In this document: positions 1 to 9,242 of the stretch, piece by piece
Layout of the letters: every line of letters begins with the position of its first letter
Position numbering within the stretch: the first letter of the stretch is position 1
Source: Aurantiochytrium sp. KH105
Lineage: Eukaryota; Sar; Bigyra; Thraustochytrida; Thraustochytriidae
Assembly (NCBI GenBank): GCA_003116975.1
Contig: BGKB01000019.1
Coordinates: 62,001 to 126,000 of the forward strand
DNA: 64,000 nt
Direction of reading: 5' to 3'
The notes under the pieces: generated by a model
Database searches by the model: none
The model's input: only the letters and a program-made list of their open reading frames with translations
Told to the model about the DNA's origin: nothing
Program-made: the position numbers and the translations under genes

Positions 1-375
1 AGCCGCGCCTCGCGACGCGCGCCAGGCAGTCCGCGAGCGAGGCCGCGCTGCCGCTGCTCCGCTCCGCGCCGCGCGAGCCGCGCGAGGCGCGCGAGGCGCC
101 GAGGCGCGGCCGGCCGGCGTTGTCCCCCCCCCCGCGCGCCCGTCTTGCGCGCGCAGCTGCGACGGGGCGCGGGAGCGGCGTCATCCACGCCCGGCCGCGC
201 GGCCAGGATTTGCACGTGCCCGCGGCGCGCGAGCAGCCCGTGCCTCGGGCGAAGCGACGCTCCGCGCGCGCGCTCGGGCCCGTCCCTGCTGGCCCGCTCG
301 CTGTCCGCGGCCGCTCCCGCGCAGGCGCGTCTCGTGCGCTCGAGGCTTTGCAGGGGAGAACTCGCGCCAGACACG
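1..375. other. GC-rich upstream region of the 14-3-3 gene
   Basis: The stretch is very GC-rich and dominated by CGCG/GCGC dinucleotide runs. The 14-3-3 frame stays open upstream to about 145, but no in-frame ATG precedes 376, so it is read as 5' flank or leader. I see no other gene in it. Confidence 0.5.
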
Positions 376-1791
376 ATGCTGCAACGAGGCGGCAGCGTGC
401 GCCATGTACACCCGCCGCCCGCGGCTCTGGACGCTGCGCGCGCGCGCCGCGCCTCTGGCCGCCGCGATGACGAGGACGAAGGCTTGTCCTCTTCCGCCGC
501 TGCTGCCGCTGCTGGTTCTGGAGCTGGAGCTGGAGCTGGCGAGGACATGGGCTTCTTTGGGAGCATGGACGCCGACCTCGTGCTCGAGGATGACGATGAG
601 GGTGAAGACAGCGAGTGTACCGCCGCGAAAAAGCCATCCGCCGCGGCCTCGGGATCGTGCGAGCAAAATGGTGTCGCGACGGTGAGAAGCTCGGAACTCG
701 CCAAAGCAGCCGAAGCTGCAGCCAATGCATTTGCGAGCTGCGTTGGAGGCAAGCAAGGCGACAGCCGGCTGGAACTGGCAAGCTCGAGAGAGCAAGTCTA
801 CGCAGAGGAGGACGTCGAAGTTCTGCTCGGTAGCGACGAACGCGCCTTGGACACAGCCGTGACGGCGAGCTTGCTTCCGGACCTCTCCACGGCGAGTCTG
901 GGAGACCTGCGTACGCTTGCCATCGTCACCGAAAAGGCCGAACTGTATGAAGATATGCGCGTGGTGATGCGGCAACTCGTCGATGTTGCCGGTTGCCTCG
1001 CGAGCGAAGAGGAGCGGCACCTCTTTGCTACCGCGTACAAGAACGTGGTGGGCGTTCGTCGCGCGAGCTGGCGTCAACTCTGCGAGATGCGTCAGTCCGA
1101 GAAGCGCCAAGAGGAGGCAGACCGCGTCAGAGCCTCGGAAGATGCTGCGCTTGCGCAGCGCGAGCTCAAGGATGACCCAGACGATCCTTTCGGAGATCTC
1201 GACAAGGTTGACGTGCCCCCCTTTCTTGCAGAGAGCCTCAACAGTCTCAATGGCATTGCAATTGACGACACGGGCGCCTCATTACCCTTTGATGACTCGA
1301 GTGACCGTTCACCCCTCGCGGTGTCCTCTGCAATTGTGCGCGAGGAACTCGAGGATGTCTGTCTCGAGATGATCGCCTTGCTACGCGAGACCTTGCTACC
1401 GAACGCGCTCGAGTCAAAGGCGGACGCGGAGATCATCATCTTTTACCAAAAGCTGATTGCGGATTATTACCGGTATCTGGCAGAGCACATGCGCGAGAGC
1501 GATCGCAAGGACTATGTGGCAGGCGCGGACCTTTTTTACAAGGAGGCCCTTGAGCTCGCGACCGGTCGCTTGCAGGCTGCCAACCCTCTGCTCCTTGGAC
1601 TGGCGCTCAATGTGTCCGTATTTTATTTCGAGGTGCTCAATCTTCCCGACAAGGCGTGTCAGCTCGCGAAGGAGAAGCACGATGCCGCAGCGCGCGCGCT
1701 CGAATCTGCTGTAGAAGCCGACAAGGATGCCTCATTATTGCTCGATTTGCTACGAGAAAATCTCACGGTGTGGACAATGTCTGAAACCTGA
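376..1791 (+). CDS. 14-3-3 family protein with N-terminal extension and internal insertion
   Basis: Phosphoserine/phosphothreonine-binding adaptor of the 14-3-3 family, which acts as cytosolic dimers. The start at 376 is the first ATG in frame; a second ATG at 547 is also possible. The core begins near residue 184 (VTEKAELYEDM). The phosphopeptide-binding basic patch is intact: K222 and R229 in AYKNVVGVRRASWR, and R366/Y367 in DYYRYLAE. LGLALNVSVFYFE and a C-terminal ENLTVW are also present. The protein is 471 residues, against about 245-260 for the family. The excess is a roughly 180-residue Ala/Gly/acidic N-terminal extension plus an acidic insertion of about 55 residues (roughly 265-318) between helix C and helix D. 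The gene ends in TGA. Family assignment is certain; the true N terminus is not. Confidence 0.93.
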   Translation: MLQRGGSVRHVHPPPAALDAARARRASGRRDDEDEGLSSSAAAAAAGSGAGAGAGEDMGFFGSMDADLVLEDDDEGEDSECTAAKKPSAAASGSCEQNGVATVRSSELAKAAEAAANAFASCVGGKQGDSRLELASSREQVYAEEDVEVLLGSDERALDTAVTASLLPDLSTASLGDLRTLAIVTEKAELYEDMRVVMRQLVDVAGCLASEEERHLFATAYKNVVGVRRASWRQLCEMRQSEKRQEEADRVRASEDAALAQRELKDDPDDPFGDLDKVDVPPFLAESLNSLNGIAIDDTGASLPFDDSSDRSPLAVSSAIVREELEDVCLEMIALLRETLLPNALESKADAEIIIFYQKLIADYYRYLAEHMRESDRKDYVAGADLFYKEALELATGRLQAANPLLLGLALNVSVFYFEVLNLPDKACQLAKEKHDAAARALESAVEADKDASLLLDLLRENLTVWTMSET

Positions 1792-2035
1792 AACTTGATC
1801 ACGAAACGAATAAAGACTAGGCCAACACCCTTATCCCAATACGATTTTTTACTTATACATTATATAGCTGGCTGGCTCCTCGTGTGCGAGGACCCGCGAC
1901 CGAGCGCTTGGACTCTTTTCTTGTCCAACTCGTTCATCTTTTTATCCTTCCTTCCCTTGTTCTCAAAGGCTTGCTGACTTGCTGTTGTGCTGGTTTGCTG
2001 ATTTGCTGACTGGCTCACCTGCTTGGATCGATCAC

Positions 2036-4129
2036 TTACTGATTGCTTACGTCTTCCTTGTCATCAGCAGTGGCAACATCATCATCAGCAGCAGCAGCAG
2101 TAGTCAATTCGTAGGCGGTGTCGTCCGTTGCGGCATGAGTCGACTCAGATGTGCTGGCGTCCGTGCCGACATCCTCGTCGCGCTCGGGACTCGCCTCTGC
2201 TGCAAGCATTTCGGCCTCGGATGCGCTCGTGTCGAGAGCAGGCAGCGTCGCGGCGGATCCCTCGGACGTGAGCGCGGGCTGCTCCGGGCGACTCATGGCC
2301 TTGAGGCGAAGCTCGCGCAAGGAACGAACGTACTCGCTCGGCAAGTGAATCGAGAACATTGCGGAGGTGAGTTCAATGGCGTCAAGAATATTGACCGGGT
2401 CAATTTCGACCAGAGGCTCGCCGCCAAATTCATCCGAATTCAGCATGTATACCCTACCGGCGCTGTAAAGCTTGTCCTCTGGCTTGGATCGCTCGAGGTT
2501 GGCGTAAATATCCGCCTTTTCCGCCAGCGGCACCGAGGATGCGGGCGCCATGGCAATCATGCCGCGCTGCAGGTCCTGGAAGCTGCTAAGACTGAGTCGC
2601 GAGACGATGTCGTCGCCCACGATAATGGAAGTCACGTGCTTGCGGGTGAATGGAGCGCGCGCGATATCGTGACTCACGGTGCAGGGCGCGCCGTAAGCAA
2701 AGGCTCGAATGTTTCGCTCCCGAAAGACGGGCATGCGCGCCCAGAGCAAAGTCAGCACGGTCGCAACACCGGCGCCGAGGCTATGGCCCGTGATGACAAG
2801 CTCATAACCAGGATTGGCACGTAAGAGCTCGACGACAGTCTCGTGCAAGTCATTGGCAAGACGCTGCGCCGACTTCATGAACCCCTTGTGCGCGTGACCC
2901 TCGATTACTTCGCCCTCCTCGTCGTACATGGACACGAGCTCGGTCTGCTCGCAGACAAGATCCGTGAGAACATCCTGAGGGCGCATCGTACCGCGAATAC
3001 TCACCACAACGCTCTGGGTAATGTGGCTGACGGCGACAAAGTGTCCCGGACGGTACGTCTCTCCGCCCTGTTGCAAGACGATGACATCTTCCTCTGGAAT
3101 TCCGGTGATGCCCCGGATGGCGGCTCGTTCACCCTTGAAGGACCACCGGCTTGTTCCAGGTCCAGCAATGCCGAGAAAGTGCAACGCATGATGACCATAG
3201 GCCGCCACGGCGAATTGCGTGTACCGGAACCACTCGTCAACAACCTCTTGAGGTGGGATTGCAGTGGCCTGCTTGCTCTCCGGGGTTTCCCGCCATGCCT
3301 CGAGACGTTTGTCTCGGTGAGCACGTTGAACTTCGGAGAGCGCGCGCGCGCCAGCCATGAGTTTAAGAGGGTTCTTCACTGTCAACTCTCCGGAGAGCTG
3401 GCTCAGCAGCACAGAAAGACCGAGCAGAGCCTCCTTGGTATGATAGGAGTCGTCCACACCGCGCAGACCCTCGACGTATTCGGTAAGCGACTTCATTGTC
3501 TGGCCACGCTGGGCGCCAGTGAGTCCGAGAGCACCGTCGGAGGCCCCCATGGACGCGAGCGTGATGTCAGAAGAAAGATCGATGCCTGCTCGCGTGAGGC
3601 CGTGCGCAAAGTCGAGCACGCCTTCAAGGGTCTGTTGCGGGGCTTCGGTGGCCGGCACGCCGAGCCATCGCGCAGCCTCGAACGGAGCACTTGCAGCCTT
3701 TTTACCCACAAAGAACCCAATGTCAGTGCCCGCTTGCGCAAGACTAAAACCGGTATTCACGGCAGGCACTGCGGCACTGAGACCGTCCCGAAGAAAGCCA
3801 AAGCCGGTTCGCACGTGCTCTGGGACCTCACCCGGTGTCTGCGCCACTTCGGAAGCGGCGGTTTGTTCTTTTTGGTCTGCGGCGATCAAGGCCTCAGACT
3901 CCTCCTTGGTTGTCTCCTCGTTGGAATCCACAATCGCAGTCCCGGCTTGCTCGCTGTTCTCGTTCGCGGCTTGATCTTCGGCCACTTCTCTTGCGACATC
4001 GGCAAGGTGGACGGCGTCCTCCGTGGCGCCGGGGTCGCGCACGTCGTCGGCCCTGGCCGACTGAGGTTCCGCGCCGTCGTGAGCCTCTCCTTGGCCCGTC
4101 GCCGCGGTCTCCGGGGGTCTGTAGGTCAT
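2036..4129 (-). CDS. Class 3 (sn1-DAG-lipase-like) alpha/beta-hydrolase lipase
   Basis: Predicted triacylglycerol/diacylglycerol lipase of the class 3 family. The catalytic triad is visible: Ser450 in GHSLGAG, Asp506/Asp507 in VGDDIVSRLS, and His595 in FSIHLPSEY. SIRGTMRPQDVLTDL upstream of the nucleophile elbow is typical of the oxyanion-side strand in sn1-specific diacylglycerol lipases. An acidic/Ala-rich N-terminal third (about residues 1-100) precedes the hydrolase fold, and the C-terminal 100 residues are Asp/Glu/Thr-rich. The protein is 697 residues from the ATG at 4129. The frame stays open upstream, with further ATGs at 4531 and 4537 (up to 833 residues), but that part is Arg-rich, includes a pentamer microsatellite at 4451-4475 and looks like leader. 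The gene diverges from the GLTP gene at 5661. Confidence 0.85.
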   Translation of the reverse strand: MTYRPPETAATGQGEAHDGAEPQSARADDVRDPGATEDAVHLADVAREVAEDQAANENSEQAGTAIVDSNEETTKEESEALIAADQKEQTAASEVAQTPGEVPEHVRTGFGFLRDGLSAAVPAVNTGFSLAQAGTDIGFFVGKKAASAPFEAARWLGVPATEAPQQTLEGVLDFAHGLTRAGIDLSSDITLASMGASDGALGLTGAQRGQTMKSLTEYVEGLRGVDDSYHTKEALLGLSVLLSQLSGELTVKNPLKLMAGARALSEVQRAHRDKRLEAWRETPESKQATAIPPQEVVDEWFRYTQFAVAAYGHHALHFLGIAGPGTSRWSFKGERAAIRGITGIPEEDVIVLQQGGETYRPGHFVAVSHITQSVVVSIRGTMRPQDVLTDLVCEQTELVSMYDEEGEVIEGHAHKGFMKSAQRLANDLHETVVELLRANPGYELVITGHSLGAGVATVLTLLWARMPVFRERNIRAFAYGAPCTVSHDIARAPFTRKHVTSIIVGDDIVSRLSLSSFQDLQRGMIAMAPASSVPLAEKADIYANLERSKPEDKLYSAGRVYMLNSDEFGGEPLVEIDPVNILDAIELTSAMFSIHLPSEYVRSLRELRLKAMSRPEQPALTSEGSAATLPALDTSASEAEMLAAEASPERDEDVGTDASTSESTHAATDDTAYELTTAAAADDDVATADDKEDVSNQ

Positions 4130-5660
4130 GACGCCGAGCGCCGCAAGTCCGGCGCCGAGCGCTCTCGCCGCGAGCGAGGGTCTCGACAGCGTGCCTGGGC
4201 TCCCTCCTCTCGCCGACCTCCGCAGGCTCTCCCGCCACGCCGCGCCTCCTCGCACGAGTTCTCGAGCGCTGCTCGGGCTCGGCGTCGCGACGACGACGAC
4301 GCCGACGACGACGACGCTGTTGCCGATCTGGACGCCTCCTCGAGGGCGCTCTCCGCGTCTGCGGCTCGCCGTCGAGCTTCGCTTCGCGGTCTGCCGGGCT
4401 TCGCTCGCTCGCGGCGCCTGCGCGCCTGCGTGCGACAGCCGCGAGTTCTTGCTCTGCTCTGCTCTGCTCTGCTCCGCGTTTCCGCTTTGCGCAAACTCGC
4501 CGCATCTCGTCGCATCGTCGAGCTTTCCCATCTCCATCTCGTCGCATCGCGAGTCCCTAAAAAACGTACACACGCCAGAGCGTTCTCGCGCGACCTGCCG
4601 AGCCGAGCCGAGCCGAGTCGAGCCGGCGGCGGCGGGCGGCGGCGGGATGGCCGCGGAGGAGCGCAGAAGGCGAGTGCCGGGTGTCCGGTGACCCCCTCCG
4701 GCATCATGGCATGATTTATTGGACGGCGCATGGTCAGTGGCAGAACTTCGCGCGACCCAGGTCCGAGATGACCTGCCTGGCGATGATGCTCTGAGACTTG
4801 TCATCAGGGGTGGCAGCCATGGTCGCTGTCGATCCGGCGAACAGTGCGCGAAGCGATGCACCGCGATGCCGCGGGAGAAGCTGCGCAGCGGCGGGTTTGC
4901 TGGTGAGAGGAAAAGTAGTACTATACGTATACTAGTATGATAATCTTGGCCAAGTAGGAGTGAAAAACCAATAGACAAACACATCGGCAGGCAAACGAGT
5001 ATAAACAAACGAACACGGCAAGCCATTGTCATCGATCGCCGCGGGTGCAGCCCTCCGCTCTGCACCCTAGATTCCCCGGTGCGCCGGTGGCGCCGCGCGC
5101 GCACGAAATCCAGCATATCCTCGCTCACGGCGGTCTTGAGGGCATTTTATCCATTATATCCTCGCTCAGATAGCACCTCTGGAACTTCGTAAGAGCGCGG
5201 TCCAGCGCGTGCAATCGGCGCAGCTGGGCTCGCGCCGCCAGCCGCCAGAAACAGCTCCCCGCCTCTCCTCTTGCAGCTTCCTTCATACCGCCCCGGCGCA
5301 GCGGCAAGAAGTCCGGCGCGCGAGGCCTCCTCCGCCCCCCCTTTGCACCCCGTTCCTGCCCTGCCAGCCGCGCGAGCGCGAGGTCCCGAGCCGCCCGAGG
5401 GAGGGTTTTGGAGCACTGATTGAGCTTTCTTTAGCATTGCTTGCGTCTCTAAAGCAAACACCGATCGGCGCGTGCACGCACAAGGCGCGCGACAGCGACC
5501 GCGAGGACCACTGCAAGGGGCGCGCGACGCTCCGGCGGCGGCAGGCCCGGAAGTACGCGTCTTCCGGAGCAGCGGAGGCGCGCACGCGAGCGAGCGAGCG
5601 AGCTACACGCGGGCGGACGAGCAGACGAGCAGACCAGCGAGAGCGCGCGCGCGGGCGAAG
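4130..5660. other. Divergent intergenic region between lipase and GLTP genes
   Basis: It probably holds both promoters and leaders. Visible elements are (GCTCT)n pentamers at about 4451-4475, (GAGCC/GAGTC)n pentamers at about 4597-4625, a TA-rich palindromic stretch around 4917-4937, and a (GAGC)n tetramer run near 5585-5600 just upstream of the GLTP start. The lipase frame stays open on the minus strand through part of this interval. No independent gene is supported. Confidence 0.5.
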
Positions 5661-6815
5661 ATGGCGGGGGTGTGCCCGTGTTTTCATGGCGCGCGGGACG
5701 ACGCCGAGGCCACCGAGGTGGACAAGAAGCTGGCCCTCGAGGCGGAGTGGGCGCCGCAACCGGTCGAGGGAGACGACCTGCGCGCCGAGGAGTCCGACGA
5801 GGATGACGATCCCTGCGACGGCGAGGAGAGCGACGAGGACAGTAGTGAGGTAGAGGAGGACGTTGATGGGAGAGCTGGGGACCCCAAAGCGGCCGACGAG
5901 GACGAAGTACAGTTGCTCTCGTATGAAAGCCTTGTGGAGCTCGCCAAAGACCTTTGGACGCAGGCGACGCAGTACTTGATGCCTGACGAAGTCGCTGAGG
6001 CCGAGAAAATTCACGAGGAAGACCTCCAACGCATGGACACGCTCGAACTTCGAGAGCATGTCGTGGCGACACGTGACGTGCAGATGGCTGTCCAGGATCT
6101 CGTGGACTCTGGCGAAGCGACCGGCGATGAAGTGGCCAACGCGCAACGTTCTTCTCTCAACCTTGGCGGTTCAAAGTCGAACTTTGATGGCGACCTTTTT
6201 GCGGCCATTTTGGCCAAGTCTATCAACGAGGATCGCACGATCAACGCAGCCCTCTTTTTGCAAGCCTCACAGCAGGTTCCCGTCCTTGTGGGCGGTCTCG
6301 GTCGCACCTTTGAGTTCGCCTCTGCTGACTTGGACAAGAAGATGTCCATTACCGAAACGCGACTAACCGAAACCGCCCAGGACCTCGGCATTGACCGTTC
6401 GGACGTGTCGTTGCAAGATATGGTCGAGCGGGACATTCGCCTGGGCATCACTCATGACGGCAAGAAGGCAGCACCTGCGTCGCGTACGATTTTGCGCCTC
6501 ATCTGGTTCCTGGACTTTACAGGAGGACTGCTGCAAGAGTGCGCCGATTCGCAAGACCAGGATCTCCGGACCATTTGCTCCAAGGTATACGAAGACACCC
6601 TCGCACCACGCCACAACTGGCTTCTTCGCAAGGCCGCTCGCTCGGGCATGCGGCTTTTGCCTGCCAAACACATCTTTCGCGTCCGTCTTGGCACGGTAGA
6701 ACTTTCTGAAGAGGACGAGGCCGAAAAACTTTCCGGCTGGGCTTCCAAGGTGCACGCCGTCAGTGAAATTATGTGGGACTTTATGAAGGAGAATGGTATC
6801 GAAGAGCTCCCCTAA
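5661..6815 (+). CDS. Glycolipid-transfer-protein-domain protein, ceramide-1-phosphate type
   Basis: Predicted cytosolic sphingolipid transfer protein. The GLTP fold covers about residues 174-384 (FDGDLFAAILAKS through PRHNWLLRKAA). Headgroup-site residues can be aligned by eye. D223 matches GLTP Asp48, K227 stands where GLTP has Asn52, R279 stands where GLTP has Trp96, and H318 matches the conserved His140. In the family the Asp/Lys/Arg/His set marks CPTP/ACD11 proteins, which bind ceramide-1-phosphate. The second Arg of that set is Trp here (LRLIW). Residues 1-95 form an acidic, probably disordered tail with two early cysteines (MAGVCPCF). The ATG at 5661 lies in GCGAAGATGG; the frame is open upstream, but no earlier ATG is in frame. 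Confidence 0.88.
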   Translation: MAGVCPCFHGARDDAEATEVDKKLALEAEWAPQPVEGDDLRAEESDEDDDPCDGEESDEDSSEVEEDVDGRAGDPKAADEDEVQLLSYESLVELAKDLWTQATQYLMPDEVAEAEKIHEEDLQRMDTLELREHVVATRDVQMAVQDLVDSGEATGDEVANAQRSSLNLGGSKSNFDGDLFAAILAKSINEDRTINAALFLQASQQVPVLVGGLGRTFEFASADLDKKMSITETRLTETAQDLGIDRSDVSLQDMVERDIRLGITHDGKKAAPASRTILRLIWFLDFTGGLLQECADSQDQDLRTICSKVYEDTLAPRHNWLLRKAARSGMRLLPAKHIFRVRLGTVELSEEDEAEKLSGWASKVHAVSEIMWDFMKENGIEELP

Positions 6816-7326
6816 CGTGAGAACTGAAAGCTTTTTGGGGGGTTTGAACCTGATTTAAAGCTAGTATGGTATGCATCGGGGGTCCTTTGCTCATGTTACG
6901 AACATTCTTGGTTGCGCAAGTTTCATCCGACGCAAATTGCGACAGACCAAGAGGAAGAAAAAAAAAGGAAAAGGGACAACGTATAAAGTTAATATTCCTA
7001 AAGGAGCTGTTGTGCAGCCCTTTTTCGAGTCGAGACATATCATGTATGAGCGCGCTGGGCTCGTGGCCTGATGATGTAGCCCAAGTCCGTGTTTGCTTCA
7101 CCAATTTTAGATTGTCAGTTGGTCTTTGTGTGCTTCTTGCGATAGAGCAAAACATCCTTTCCTTTTGGAAAAAGAGGAAAGGGCCAGCACAAGAAGATCA
7201 AACATTCTAAGCGCTCAGGCTCGAATGTCAGGCGCGAACTACATGCAACCCACTCGCTCACGCATTCATTCATTCAGGTTTCTACGAGTTATAAAGTAAT
7301 AAGAAGAAAATGTGATTCACAGTAAG
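6816..7326. other. Convergent 3' flanks of GLTP and aminotransferase genes
   Basis: The stretch is AT-richer than its surroundings, with an A/G-rich run near 6950-6975. It fits two facing 3' untranslated regions. A GGTTTGAACC box at 6841-6850 resembles a reverse tRNA B-box, but the flanks do not pair as a T-arm. No gene is supported. Confidence 0.5.
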
Positions 7327-8556
7327 TCAAGTCTGAGGTGCTGTGATGGCCTTGACGGCACGCGATATGGTCTCGCGGCGCTTGCAAATGGCGAAACGCA
7401 CGAGAAAGTCGGGCGCATCCTCCGAGTTGTGGAAGACCGACATGGGGACGCAAATGACTCCTTTCTCGAGCGCCATCCACTTGGAGAACTCCACATCCGT
7501 CTTGCCCGTGCCTCTTACGTCGCAGACCAAAAAGTAGCCTCCGTCCGGAGGGATAATCGAGCACCCAAGGGACGCGAGAGCCTCGCCAAGCATATGCGCG
7601 TTCTCCTTGAACTGGCTACCAATCTGAGCCAGCTCTTTGGCAACAACGGAATCCGGTCCAGAGGTAAGGTCGCGAAGTGCTGCAGCCGTGCCCTCCTGAA
7701 ATGGGGTAGGGGCGCAGTAGGTGCTGTAGGCGTGCATCGAGCTCACCGCCGCAATGAGGTCCGGCGGACCAAACGCCCAGCCGACCCGCCATCCCGTAAG
7801 GGAGAACACCTTGGACGCAGATCCGAGCGTAAGAGTGCGACTCGCCATACCCTTTTCATGCGCTAGACGTTGGTGGCGCATGTTGGGATTGAAGACGAAC
7901 TCCTCGTAAACTTCGTCCGAAATACAAAGCAGGTCCTTTCGAATGACTAGCTCCGCAAGCTTGGAGATCTCCTCCGGAGACGCGACATGGCCCGTAGGGT
8001 TGTGCGGAGAGTTAAAGACAATCAGCTTCGTCTTTTCCGTAATGGATTTTTCGAGGGCATCAAAATCGATGGCGAAGCCCGGCGGCTTGAGCGTTTGCGT
8101 CACGGGGATGCCCCCCGCCATGCGCACAGCCGGGAGGTACCAAGGGAAGAATGGCTCAAAGATGACGACCTCATCGCCTGGGTCAATGATAGCTTGCATT
8201 GCGGCATAGATTGCCTCTGTGGCGGACGTGACGACAAGCACGTTCAGATCGACATCAACGCGCGCTTCCGCGGGGATCCCAGAGTTCTTGTTCCAATGGT
8301 CGACGAGCGCCTTCTTCAGGCCGGGCGTGCCGGGAATTGGGCTGTACTGATTGAGTCTTGCATTGCCCTGAATAACCTCGCACGCCGCCTCGCGCGCCTT
8401 GAGGCATCCGTCAAAGTCGGGGTATCCCTGACCCAGATCGCTCACAATGTTTGGGCCCTGGGACAGCTTGATGATCTCCGCCCAGACCTTGGCGCCGCCG
8501 CCGCTGCCCTCGCCCAGCACGCGCTGGCTCACGCGGCACAGCTGCTGCCGTGACAT
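7327..8556 (-). CDS. PLP-dependent class I/II aminotransferase
   Basis: Fold-type I pyridoxal-phosphate aminotransferase of 409 residues, close to the family norm of about 400. The catalytic lysine K249 lies in GSASKVFSLTGWRVGW. The PLP-binding FNSPHNPTG and SDEVYEEFVF motifs and the C-terminal FLVRFAICK (substrate carboxylate arginine) are present. GYPDF near the N terminus and PDGGYFLVCD are typical of the kynurenine/glutamine-aminotransferase and aspartate/methionine-aminotransferase-like branch. The exact substrate cannot be set from motifs. The start is the ATG at 8556 (MSRQQLCRV). The frame remains open upstream without another ATG, and residues 1-15 could still be a short mitochondrial presequence. 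Confidence 0.9.
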   Translation of the reverse strand: MSRQQLCRVSQRVLGEGSGGGAKVWAEIIKLSQGPNIVSDLGQGYPDFDGCLKAREAACEVIQGNARLNQYSPIPGTPGLKKALVDHWNKNSGIPAEARVDVDLNVLVVTSATEAIYAAMQAIIDPGDEVVIFEPFFPWYLPAVRMAGGIPVTQTLKPPGFAIDFDALEKSITEKTKLIVFNSPHNPTGHVASPEEISKLAELVIRKDLLCISDEVYEEFVFNPNMRHQRLAHEKGMASRTLTLGSASKVFSLTGWRVGWAFGPPDLIAAVSSMHAYSTYCAPTPFQEGTAAALRDLTSGPDSVVAKELAQIGSQFKENAHMLGEALASLGCSIIPPDGGYFLVCDVRGTGKTDVEFSKWMALEKGVICVPMSVFHNSEDAPDFLVRFAICKRRETISRAVKAITAPQT

Positions 8557-9242
8557 CCTTTGCAGCGTCCGATCCGAGCGAGTTTGGATCGCGTTCGCGA
8601 TTTGGATTTGGACGCAGAAAATCAATGTTGTATTGCCCCTGCTTGCTTGCCTTGCCTTGGCTTGCCTGGGTGGAGAAAACAAGCAGAACAAAAAGGCCAA
8701 GGATGGGCGTTCGTGGAATTCAGCTAAGCCGATGTGAAATCAAAAATACATAGCGGCAGCGGGCGGCATCAAGAGGGATTGTATTTCATCTTGTTTCAGG
8801 CAGCGCGAGAGTGCGACGTTGGTTTGCATGAGGAACTGAATGTAAGGCGATGAGCTTTACATCGTGGTCGTTTTTTTTTTTTAAACTTTGTGTGTTTTCC
8901 TCGTTTGTAATTTCAGACAAGCGCACAGAAACTCTTGCGATGTACTAGCAATAGTACTTGTCGAAAGCAGGCCTCCGTTTATTCTCTTGGATTGCCTCTC
9001 TTGCTTGGCCAAGAAATCGTCTCGGGATCGAGGTATTCTCTTAGATTTGTTCGTTTTCGGAAGCTCTCTAATTTTTGTTGATGAGAAAGAATTTTTGGGA
9101 CAAAAATAACTTGAATGGCATAGTAAAGGTAAGCTCAACTGCGCGAGACAGACAGTGTCACCGAAGCGTTATGGCTGTGGAAAGGTACTCAATCTGATTT
9201 GATCGATGGCACATTTCAGGTTAAAAGTAACAATGCGATGTT
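8557..9242. other. Intergenic region between aminotransferase and AP2-domain genes
   Basis: The aminotransferase side carries a (CTTGC/CTTGG)n pentamer-like array at about 8641-8670. The rest is AT-richer, with a T-run at 8870-8882, and fits the 3' flank of the AP2 gene. No gene is seen. Confidence 0.5.

Noticed and set aside
6835-6855. tRNA B-box-like GGTTCAAACC on the minus strand
   Set aside because: The flanking bases do not form a T-arm stem, and no A-box or acceptor stem pairs at the right distance.
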